Assembly (NCBI RefSeq): GCF_025685605.1 | Contig: NZ_JAGTUT010000001.1 | Coordinates: 4,402,001-4,466,000, forward strand | Direction of reading: 5' to 3' | Length of the DNA: 64,000 nt | From: Granulicella arctica | GTDB taxonomy: Bacteria; Acidobacteriota; Terriglobia; Terriglobales; Acidobacteriaceae | Shown here: positions 52,769-59,938 of the stretch, piece by piece | How the letters are laid out: every line of letters begins with the position of its first letter | How positions within the stretch are numbered: the first letter of the stretch is position 1 | The notes under the pieces: model-generated | The model's input: the letters and a program-made list of their open reading frames with translations, nothing else | Told to the model about the DNA's origin: nothing | Database searches by the model: none | Translations under genes and position numbers: made by a program

Positions 52769-54745
52769 GTGGAAATCGAGACGATCGATATAGCGCGGGT
52801 GCTGGAGAGTGATGGTGCATTGTTCGCGGAGACGAAGACGCACGCGGCGGGACCTGAGGGAGCACTGCCTATCACTGCGGAGATGCTGCTGACGCAACCT
52901 TCGGGCAATTTGTTCGGGCTGACCCAGAATGCCGGAATGGGTTGGGAACCACAGCGGTTACTTGATCCGGAGTTCCTGATCTTGAGTACGCACGGTGGGA
53001 TGCGTGCAGCGGATGGGACGCCGATTGCACTGGGATTCCACACAGGACACTGGGAGGTGGGGCTGCTGGTGGCTGAGGCCGCACGGGAGTTGCGAGGGAT
53101 GCGCGCAGTACCGTTTGCCGGTGCATGTACAGATCCTTGTGACGGCAGGACGCAGGGAACGGCGGGGATGTTGGACTCGCTGGCGTATCGGAATGATGCG
53201 GCGATGGTGCTGCGGCGATTGATGCGGTCGTTGCCTACTCGCAAGGGTGTGATTGGGGTGGCAACGTGCGACAAGGGACTCCCGGCGATGATGATGGCCC
53301 TGGCGAGTTCGGGCGCGCTGCCGAGCATCCTCGTGCCGGGCGGGGTGACACTGCTGCCTGAGAATGGGGAGGATGCTGGGAAGGTGCAGACGATTGGTGC
53401 GCGATTTGCGCAGGAGCAGATCAGCCTGCAATACGCGGCGGAGATGGGCTGCCGGGCGTGTGCGACGCCGGGCGGTGGATGCCAGTTTTTAGGTACAGCG
53501 GCCACGGCGCAGGTAGTCGCTGAGGCATTAGGGCTTTCGCTGCCGCATGCGGCGCTTGGGCCTTCAGGGCAGCCCATTTGGCTGGATGTTGCAGCGCGGT
53601 CCGCGAGGGCTATGCTGCGGATGATGCAGATGGGGATGGGTACGCGGGATGTGCTGACGGACGCGGCGGTGCGTAACGCGATGGTCGTGCATGCAGCGTT
53701 TGGCGGGTCGACGAATCTACTGCTGCATGTGCCAGCGGTGGCACATGCGGCAGGGCTGCGGCGACCGGTTGCGGCGGAGTGGGCTGCGGTGAATCGCGAG
53801 GTGCCGCGACTGGTAGATGCGTTGCCGAATGGGCCGGGTAATTTTGCGACGGTGCAGGTGTTTCTGGCGGGGGGCGTGCCGGAGGTGATGCTGCATCTAC
53901 GACGGGCCGGGCTGCTGGATTGCAGCGTGAAGACTGTGACAGGGGAGACGCTCGGGGCGAATCTGGATTGGTGGGAGGGAAGTGAGCGGCGTACGGTCTT
54001 GAAGGAGAGACTTAGGGCGCTCGATGGAGTGGGTGCGGATCAGGTGATTATGTCGCCGGATGGTGCAAGGGCGAAGGGAATGACGGCTACGGTTTGTTTT
54101 CCAGCGGGGAATCTTGCGCCTGAAGGCAGCGTAATCAAGAGTACGTCGATCGATGCTTCGCTGATCGATGAGAACGGCGTCTATCGGCATGTGGGTCCGG
54201 CGCGGGTTTTTATCACCGAGGCTGTTGCTATCGATGCGATCAAGCATGGCGCTGTGGGGCATGGCGATGTCGTTGTGCTGATCTGCGGTGGGCCAAAAGG
54301 TGCGGGGATGCAGGAGATCTATCAGATCACCTCAGCGTTGAAGAACCTGCCGTTCTGCAAGCATGTAGCAGTGCTGACGGATGCGCGGTTCAGTGGGGTG
54401 TCTACGGGAGCTTGCCTGGGTCATATCTCGCCTGAGGCCTTGGCAGGCGGGCCAATTGGCAAGGTGCTCGAGGGCGATGTGATCGAGATTATGGTGGATC
54501 GGAGGGCGCTGCATGGGACGGTGAATCTTGTGGGCGAGGGTCAAGAAAGTTTTTCGGCGGCGGAGGGTGCTCGGCGTCTGGCGTTGCGTGCGTCGCGTGC
54601 GGATCTGAAGGAGCACCCGGATATGCAGGACGACACGCGACTCTGGGCAGCTCTCGTGCAGGCGAGCGGTGGCGTGTGGGGTGGTTGTGTCTATGATGCG
54701 TCGGCGATTGCGTCGCAGCTTGCGCGGGGCGAGCGCGTCGGCTAA
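52769..54745 (+). CDS. YjhG/YagF-type aldonate (xylonate) dehydratase
   Basis: A 658-residue IlvD/Edd-family dehydratase whose length and sequence (DPEFLILSTHGGMRAADGTP, GFHTGHWEVGLLVAEAA) match the D-xylonate dehydratase branch YjhG/YagF. It turns D-xylonate or a related pentonate into 2-keto-3-deoxy-pentonate. Iron-sulfur ligand candidates are Cys124 (DPCDGRTQGT), Cys167 (ATCDKGLPA) and Cys238 (CATPGGGCQFLG). The start is GTG with GGTGAGG upstream and no in-frame ATG before the conserved region. It is followed after 97 bases by an FAH-fold gene that would catalyse the next step. Confidence 0.9.
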   Translation: MEIETIDIARVLESDGALFAETKTHAAGPEGALPITAEMLLTQPSGNLFGLTQNAGMGWEPQRLLDPEFLILSTHGGMRAADGTPIALGFHTGHWEVGLLVAEAARELRGMRAVPFAGACTDPCDGRTQGTAGMLDSLAYRNDAAMVLRRLMRSLPTRKGVIGVATCDKGLPAMMMALASSGALPSILVPGGVTLLPENGEDAGKVQTIGARFAQEQISLQYAAEMGCRACATPGGGCQFLGTAATAQVVAEALGLSLPHAALGPSGQPIWLDVAARSARAMLRMMQMGMGTRDVLTDAAVRNAMVVHAAFGGSTNLLLHVPAVAHAAGLRRPVAAEWAAVNREVPRLVDALPNGPGNFATVQVFLAGGVPEVMLHLRRAGLLDCSVKTVTGETLGANLDWWEGSERRTVLKERLRALDGVGADQVIMSPDGARAKGMTATVCFPAGNLAPEGSVIKSTSIDASLIDENGVYRHVGPARVFITEAVAIDAIKHGAVGHGDVVVLICGGPKGAGMQEIYQITSALKNLPFCKHVAVLTDARFSGVSTGACLGHISPEALAGGPIGKVLEGDVIEIMVDRRALHGTVNLVGEGQESFSAAEGARRLALRASRADLKEHPDMQDDTRLWAALVQASGGVWGGCVYDASAIASQLARGERVG

Positions 54746-54842
54746 ACATGCTTTAGAGGTGTTGGGTTAAGAAGGTAAGATCAAGGCGCGGTCGGGAACG
54801 CGCTAGTCTTCGTTTTCGGCTGTGATTCTTGAGGGGGAAGCT

Positions 54843-55682
54843 TTGAAGCTTTATCGGACGCTGGATGGAATATTTGTGGAGGAGGGAGGCAGCTTCTTTA
54901 CGCTTTCTGGAGCGGACTTCTGGACTTCGGAGTGGGATGATCTGCTGGCGAGTGACGACCTGCTGGAGCGAGCCCGCAAGGCTACAGAAGGCGCGGTGAT
55001 CGCCAATTTCGATATAGAAGATGCTTTGAGCGTGGCGCATAGCCAGGAGGTTTGGGCGGCAGGGGTGACCTACTTCCGAAGTCGGAACGCGCGGATCGAA
55101 GAGAGCAAGGATGCGGGTGGCGGCGACTTCTATGATCGCGTGTATGCGGCGGTACGGCCGGAGCTTTTCTTCAAGGCGAATGGGCGCAAAGTAATCGGGC
55201 CGGGCGCGGGGGTGAGGATTCGGTCAGATGCTACGTGGTCGGTGCCCGAGCCGGAGTTGACGCTATTTATCAATCCCAAGGGTGAGATTGCCGGGTACAC
55301 GATTGGCAATGATATGAGCTCGCGCGATATTGAGGGGGAGAACCCGCTGTATCTGCCGCAGGCAAAAGTGTATGACGGAAGCTGCGCGCTAGGACCGTGC
55401 ATCCTGCTGGCGACGAGGCCGATGCCGCGGACTACAGCTATTTCGATCTCGATCTCGCGGGGCGGCTCCGTGGTGTTTGAGGGAAGCACGACGCTGGCGG
55501 AGTTGAAGCGGGATTCTAAGGAGTTGGCTGCGTTTCTCTTTCGGGACAACAGCTTTCCGCAGGGCGTCTTTCTGATGACGGGAACTGGGATCGTGCCGGA
55601 CGATGACTTTACGTTGGAGAGTATGGACGTTGTGCGGATCTCGATCGAGGGGATCGGGGTGTTGGAGAACTTTGTGAAGTAG
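54843..55682 (+). CDS. FAH-family protein, probable 2-keto-3-deoxy-pentonate dehydratase
   Basis: A 279-residue fumarylacetoacetate-hydrolase-fold enzyme. Landmarks are VWAAGVTYFRSR, the metal-site region PEPELTLFINPKGEIAGYTI, GNDMSSRDIEGENPLYLPQA and the late TGTGIVPDDDF. The DIEGENPLYLPQAKVYD stretch fits the KdaD-like branch that dehydrates 2-keto-3-deoxy-D-arabinonate to 2-oxoglutarate semialdehyde. Next to a xylonate-type dehydratase this suggests a Weimberg-like oxidative pentose route; the aldehyde dehydrogenase step is not in the window. TTG 54843 is chosen because GAGGGGG lies at the right distance; an in-frame GTG at 54822 has no such site. Confidence 0.85.
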   Translation: MKLYRTLDGIFVEEGGSFFTLSGADFWTSEWDDLLASDDLLERARKATEGAVIANFDIEDALSVAHSQEVWAAGVTYFRSRNARIEESKDAGGGDFYDRVYAAVRPELFFKANGRKVIGPGAGVRIRSDATWSVPEPELTLFINPKGEIAGYTIGNDMSSRDIEGENPLYLPQAKVYDGSCALGPCILLATRPMPRTTAISISISRGGSVVFEGSTTLAELKRDSKELAAFLFRDNSFPQGVFLMTGTGIVPDDDFTLESMDVVRISIEGIGVLENFVK

Positions 55683-55731
55683 GCGGCTGGCCTGCGCAAG
55701 GCGTCTTTCGCGCAAGCCCGTGCGACCAACC

Positions 55732-56550
55732 TTAGAGACTAGCGAGGACCTTCGGCGGATTGAGCAGTGCATCGACACGCAAGGTGAGCACAATGGCTGG
55801 CGGTCGCGCGGCGGTGACTCGGGCTACCTGGCCTGCAAGCGAGTCGTCGTGGCAGAGCGTGTCAGCTGGGCACTCGTCGCAATTCAGGCACACTTTTCTT
55901 GATGCGAGCGACTGCAGCGGCGGTGCTGTGGGTTCGAGCATGTCGGCGCGCCAGGCGCCTGAGGCGATCGCCGCGGGATGGCCACTGCGGTATTCGACGA
56001 AGAGCATGCGGGCTCCCAGGAAGAATTGGCTCAGACCGTAGAGACTGACGTAGCCGGCGAGTGCGAGCGACATGCGGTCAGCATTCCATCCTGCCGCAAA
56101 GGGCAGGGTGACGGCAGAGGCTGCAAGAACGATTGACGTTGCGTAGCAGGACAGGCAGCCGTACTGGCGGTGGGTGTCGCGGGCAACGATGAACTCGGCG
56201 ACGGCGGCCAGGGCGGCTTGTGACGCAGCGAGCCACATCAGCCATTTGAGATTCAAGAGGCCATAGCCTACAAGAAAGAGAAGGGCTCCGGCTACGAGGG
56301 CGATGAGCGCCTGGCCGTAGAAGGTATTGCGATGAGTCGCGCGGCGCGGCAGCAACTTGGCGAGAAGGATCATGACACCGGCATCGAAGACGCTGTAGGT
56401 CGCGAGGCAGAGAATGGAGAGGGTGATCAGGACGGGGATCGAGAGCATAGTTGCTGTCGCTTGCGGGAGGGTGAGAATTGCAAGACCGGCCAGGAGTGTC
56501 AAGGCTCCGCGGATTGCTGAGAACGTCCAATACTCGTGAAAAGCTTTCAT
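55732..56550 (-). CDS. DUF308 (HdeD-like) membrane protein with Cys-rich C-terminus
   Basis: A 272-residue inner-membrane protein with about six hydrophobic segments (14-190) like HdeD/DUF308 proteins. Two features are unusual: a Cys pair between helices (CLSC, 132-135) and a soluble tail with four Cys (CLNCDECPADTLC, 221-233), a pattern fit for metal or redox chemistry. The function is unknown. ATG 56550 has GAGGAGA upstream and is preferred to 56565. A perfect TGTGA-N6-TCACA palindrome lies 70 bases upstream, and the Crp/Fnr gene directly upstream on the same strand is the likely regulator. Confidence 0.75.
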   Translation of the reverse strand: MKAFHEYWTFSAIRGALTLLAGLAILTLPQATATMLSIPVLITLSILCLATYSVFDAGVMILLAKLLPRRATHRNTFYGQALIALVAGALLFLVGYGLLNLKWLMWLAASQAALAAVAEFIVARDTHRQYGCLSCYATSIVLAASAVTLPFAAGWNADRMSLALAGYVSLYGLSQFFLGARMLFVEYRSGHPAAIASGAWRADMLEPTAPPLQSLASRKVCLNCDECPADTLCHDDSLAGQVARVTAARPPAIVLTLRVDALLNPPKVLASL

Positions 56551-56619
56551 GGTGTGTCTCCTCATCCATGAGTTTCAGCTTCTGACGACGATATGGCTGT
56601 GACGGCTGACAGCCTGTAG

Positions 56620-56635
56620 TGTGACAGGCATCACA
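56620..56635. promoter_or_regulatory. Perfect CRP-type binding site
   Basis: TGTGACAGGCATCACA is TGTGA, six bases, TCACA, the full consensus of Crp-family sites. It lies 70 bases upstream of the DUF308 start and 36 bases past the Crp/Fnr stop codon. The neighbouring regulator's recognition helix has the Crp contact residues (Arg212, Glu213, Arg217). Confidence 0.75.
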
Positions 56636-56670
56636 TCTTTTTGGATGATGCTGCCGTACGCTTCAGGTAG

Positions 56671-57417
56671 TTAGACGGCGAGTTGCTCGAGCAGCTTAGG
56701 AGCGAGGATAAGGATGGACGAACCTCGCACTTGAATAAGATTGTCGCGTTTGAACTGGCTGAGGTTGCGGGTGACCGTTTCGCGGGAACTCCCAACGAGG
56801 CTGGCCAAGTCTTCGTGGCTAAGGGCCATGGTAAAGCGCATCTCGAGTTTGCCGCAGGCGGCGGCGGTCCTGCCCCAATCGAGCAGGACACCGGCCAGGC
56901 GACCTGCGGAGGAGCTTGAAAGAGCGAGGCGACGGGCGTCGAAGAAGGCTGCTTTGTAGTCGTCGGAGAGCGAGGTGGCGGCTTTGAGACCAGCTTCGCT
57001 GTTTCTCTGGAGGAAGGCGAGGAAGTCATCCCGGCGAATGCTCTTGACCTGCGTGGGTTGGATGGTTTCGGCAGTCACCTCGTACGGAGTTCCTGAGATG
57101 ACTGCGCCTAATCCGAGGACGTCGCCGGGCATGGCGATCTTCAGGATAAGGGTCTTGCCTTCTTTGGAGGTGCAGAAGAGCTTGACCTGACCGGTGCACA
57201 GGACGAAGACGTTGGTGCTCGGGGCGCTTTCGTCGAAGAGTATTGTGCCTTTCGGCAGCCTTGCTTCGGTGCCCATCGCGGAGTATTCGGCGAGCGCCCG
57301 GTCGTCCAGATTGCAGAACATCCGGAGGGAGCGGTACTCACAGCTTGCGCAGTTCGAAGGAGATCCGAGAGTAAACGTCGAGGGCATCCAGAGGTGGGCC
57401 TTGGCCACGAGAAACAT
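56671..57417 (-). CDS. Crp/Fnr-family transcriptional regulator with N-terminal Cys cluster
   Basis: A 248-residue regulator. An N-terminal CxxCx8C cluster (Cys23, Cys26, Cys35) resembles the iron-sulfur site of Fnr-type oxygen sensors, and Cys74 or Cys82 could be the fourth ligand. A cyclic-nucleotide-type beta-roll follows (about 45-150; LPKGTILFDE, MPGDVLGLGAVI), then the dimer helix and a winged helix-turn-helix with SSRETVTR at 210-217. Arg212, Glu213 and Arg217 have the spacing that reads TGTGA in Crp. A CRP-type palindrome sits between this gene and the DUF308 gene downstream. Codon 11 (ATG, 57387) is an alternative start. Confidence 0.9.
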   Translation of the reverse strand: MFLVAKAHLWMPSTFTLGSPSNCASCEYRSLRMFCNLDDRALAEYSAMGTEARLPKGTILFDESAPSTNVFVLCTGQVKLFCTSKEGKTLILKIAMPGDVLGLGAVISGTPYEVTAETIQPTQVKSIRRDDFLAFLQRNSEAGLKAATSLSDDYKAAFFDARRLALSSSSAGRLAGVLLDWGRTAAACGKLEMRFTMALSHEDLASLVGSSRETVTRNLSQFKRDNLIQVRGSSILILAPKLLEQLAV

Positions 57418-57527
57418 GGTGCTCTAGCTGCGACTATATACCTCTTGCGTTTTGTTACCGCGTCAACGCCTGTAGCGGCTATAGCTGTCTACGGGGAGGA
57501 CGGTCGCTTTTGTTGATGAAGGTCCGT

Positions 57528-57533
57528 TATGGT
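57528..57533 (+). promoter_or_regulatory. -10-like box TATGGT placed for leaderless mRNA
   Basis: TATGGT ends six to seven bases before ATG 57540. GAGG also lies between box and start but is too close to serve both as transcript start and ribosome-binding site, so the reading is less sure than before nadE. Confidence 0.35.
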
Positions 57534-57539
57534 TGAGGT

Positions 57540-58925
57540 ATGCAGACGGCCAGCATCATCGGTTCTGGACCCAATGGTCTTTCAGCGGCCATTGTGCTCG
57601 CCGCAGCGGGCGTTGCGACGACTGTGTTTGAGCGGAATGAGCTGATCGGTGGAGGCTGCTCCACAGCGGAGGTAACACTTCCGAATTTTCGCCATGATCT
57701 CGGCTCGTCCGCATATCCGCTGGGCGTCGCGAGTCCCTTCTTCCGGTCATTGCCGATTGACATTCCATGGATTGAGCCGCCCGCTGCGTGCGCTCATCCG
57801 CTTGATGACGGTACGGCTGTGATGCTGGAACACTCGATCGACGACACGATTGCGACGCTCGATGCTGGCGATGGTCCCAAGTACCGCTCGCTTCTTGAGC
57901 CGCTGACGGAGCGGTTCGCCGATCTGGTCAAGGACATTCTTGGACCGATCCAACATGTTCCGCGCCATCCCTTGCTGCTTGCCCGTTTTGGACTTTCAGC
58001 GCTTATTCCGGCCGCGTCGCTTGCACAGTCGCGCTTCAGAGGGCCTCGCGGGCGCGCACTCTTCGCCGGAATGGCGGCTCATTCTGTGCTGCCGCTGGAG
58101 GCTTCGGGCTCGGCGGCGGTGGCGCTTGTGCTGATGGCTGCGGGACATGCGAGCGGCTGGCCAATCCTGCGCGGCGGTGCGCAGACGCTGACGGATGCGC
58201 TTGCACGTCACTTCGAAACACTCGGCGGTGTGATCAGAACTGAACATGAAGTGACGCAACTGCCTCCGACCGACCTGGTGCTTGCCGACGTTACGCCAAC
58301 GCAATTGCTGCGGATCGGTGGAACTGCCCTTCCGATCGATTTCCGTCGGAGACTGGAAGGGTTTCGCTATGGTGCGGGCTCGTTCAAGGTCGACTATGCG
58401 CTCAGTGCTCCGATTCCCTGGACGGCGCGGGAGTGCTCGCGTGCAGCTACGGTTCACCTTGGCGGGACGCTGGAGGAGATTGCCGTTTCGGAGCGAGACT
58501 TTAAGTCGGATAAGCCGTTCGTGTTGCTGGTGCAGCCATCGCTGTTTGATTCGACGCGGGCTCCCGAGGGACAGCACACGGCATGGGCCTACTGCCATGT
58601 GCCGAACGGCAGTACCTTCGATCATCTTGAGGCGATTGAGAGGCAGATTGTGCGCTTCGCTCCGGAGTTTCCGGACTGCGTCCTGGCTCGTCGGATCTCT
58701 CCTCCGGCCGCGCTTGAGAGTTGGAATCCGAACCTGGTGGGTGGAGATTTATCTGCCGGAGCGATGAACCTCGCGCAGATTGTGTTTCGTCCGACGCGCT
58801 CTCTCTATCGGACGCCGGTCCAGGGGCTGTTTCTTTGTGGAGCTTCCACTCCGCCGGGTGGTGGTGTACATGGGATGGCCGGCTTCCATGCGGCCCAGAG
58901 CGCGCTGAGGCAGGGAGTGCGTTGA
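57540..58925 (+). CDS. FAD-dependent oxidoreductase, phytoene desaturase-like
   Basis: A 461-residue flavoprotein. The FAD-binding GxGxxG motif is at the N-terminus (SIIGSGPNGLSAAIVLAAAG) with the Glu at VFERNELIGG. The C-terminal FAD motif is LFLCGASTPPGGGVHGMAGF. The middle (PILRGGAQTLTDALARH) matches the PYROXD2/CrtI-type amine-oxidase-fold family. The substrate is not evident, and no other carotenoid gene is nearby. The ATG lies inside GAGGTATG. Its stop codon overlaps the start of the epimerase gene by four bases (TTGA). Confidence 0.9.
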   Translation: MQTASIIGSGPNGLSAAIVLAAAGVATTVFERNELIGGGCSTAEVTLPNFRHDLGSSAYPLGVASPFFRSLPIDIPWIEPPAACAHPLDDGTAVMLEHSIDDTIATLDAGDGPKYRSLLEPLTERFADLVKDILGPIQHVPRHPLLLARFGLSALIPAASLAQSRFRGPRGRALFAGMAAHSVLPLEASGSAAVALVLMAAGHASGWPILRGGAQTLTDALARHFETLGGVIRTEHEVTQLPPTDLVLADVTPTQLLRIGGTALPIDFRRRLEGFRYGAGSFKVDYALSAPIPWTARECSRAATVHLGGTLEEIAVSERDFKSDKPFVLLVQPSLFDSTRAPEGQHTAWAYCHVPNGSTFDHLEAIERQIVRFAPEFPDCVLARRISPPAALESWNPNLVGGDLSAGAMNLAQIVFRPTRSLYRTPVQGLFLCGASTPPGGGVHGMAGFHAAQSALRQGVR

Positions 58926-59806
58926 GCGACAGGGCGCCAACAATACTCATCTTCGGACTTGGGTACGTCGGAGAGAGATTTGCGATGAAGCTTCGTGAGG
59001 AGGGCTGGATTGTTTCGACTATCCTGCGTGACGCGGTGAAGGCGAACTACGCATCAAGCCTCGGGCTGAATGTCGTTAGCCTGGCTGACGCGCAAGGCAT
59101 GCTGGACTTGGCGAAGACTACAGACGCGCTTCTGATCACGGCAGCGCCTGCGGAAGACGGCTGTCCGGCGTATAGGACGCTTTCGGCGACCGTTGCGCAG
59201 AATTCGCGTTTGCAATGGCTTGGCTACTTATCTTCTACGTCGGTCTATGGGGATCAGGAGTGTCGATGGACGAATGAAGACTCGACTCTGAAAGCTTGCA
59301 AAGGGCCAGGACTCGCCCGCATTCAGGCAGAAGCTTCGTGGCAGCGATTGGCATCTGAACACGACCTGCGGCTCAAGCTCTTTCGGCTGGCCGGAATATA
59401 CGGGCCGGGACGTTCCGCGCTGAACCGCTTGCGAAAGGGCGAGGCTCGGCGGGTCGTGAAGCCGGGGCATGTTGTGTCGCGGATTCACGTCGATGATGCT
59501 GCGCAACTTCTCCTGCTCTCGATTCGTCGTCCAGATGTTGGTTCGATCTATAACGTGAGTGATCTTGAGCCTGCCTCTGGTGCGGACGTTGTGCTGTATG
59601 CGGCATGGTTGCTGGGCGAAGTAGCTCCGCCCGAGGTGGCGTTTGATGAGGCTTCACTGCCGGCCGCTGCTGCCCGGTTCTTCATAGAGTGCCGGCGAAT
59701 CTCTTCAGATCGCGCACAACGGGAGTTGGAATGGAAGCCGATCTATTTGTCATACCGGGAAGGTTTTCGGGAGCTCGCGAAAGCGATGGTGGCGTCAGGG
59801 CAGTAG
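58922..59806 (+). CDS. NAD(P)-binding epimerase-like protein, YeeZ-type
   Basis: A 294-residue Rossmann-fold protein of the extended SDR family. The nucleotide-binding motif is ILIFGLGYVGERFA at the N-terminus, YLSSTSVYGD carries the active-site Tyr region, and RLAGIYGPGRSALNRL and RIHVDDAAQLLLLS are family landmarks. The usual YxxxK Lys is not evident after SVYGD, as in the YeeZ-like group of unknown activity. TTG 58922 is chosen because it overlaps the upstream stop codon (TTGA), giving coupled translation with the FAD oxidoreductase; the long frame upstream overlaps that gene and is not coding. Confidence 0.86.
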   Translation: MSDRAPTILIFGLGYVGERFAMKLREEGWIVSTILRDAVKANYASSLGLNVVSLADAQGMLDLAKTTDALLITAAPAEDGCPAYRTLSATVAQNSRLQWLGYLSSTSVYGDQECRWTNEDSTLKACKGPGLARIQAEASWQRLASEHDLRLKLFRLAGIYGPGRSALNRLRKGEARRVVKPGHVVSRIHVDDAAQLLLLSIRRPDVGSIYNVSDLEPASGADVVLYAAWLLGEVAPPEVAFDEASLPAAAARFFIECRRISSDRAQRELEWKPIYLSYREGFRELAKAMVASGQ

Positions 59807-59818
59807 GGCCATTCGGGC

Positions 59819-59872
59819 TTGTTTCGCTCTATCTCCGTAGTTATACGGAGGCAGTACGGTCGCTTGCCGTAC
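59819..59872 (+). promoter_or_regulatory. Possible promoter with two tandem hairpins
   Basis: TTGTTT (59819-59824) and TATACG (59842-59847) are 17 bases apart. CTCCGTA and TACGGAG form a seven-pair hairpin with loop GTTA (59833-59850). A second hairpin, GTACGG with CCGTAC, loop of seven, follows (59854-59872). The second would be in the transcript leader. Confidence 0.42.
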
Positions 59873-59938
59873 TTATGCGGATTTGAAACAAGTGCAGTTT
59901 GCTTCATAGTGAAGGAACCCAGACAAAGAGGTTTCACT

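Noticed and set aside
55683..55731. Repeated GCGCAAG in the gap between convergent genes
   Set aside because: It is a direct rather than inverted repeat, so not a terminator; too short to call a repeat.
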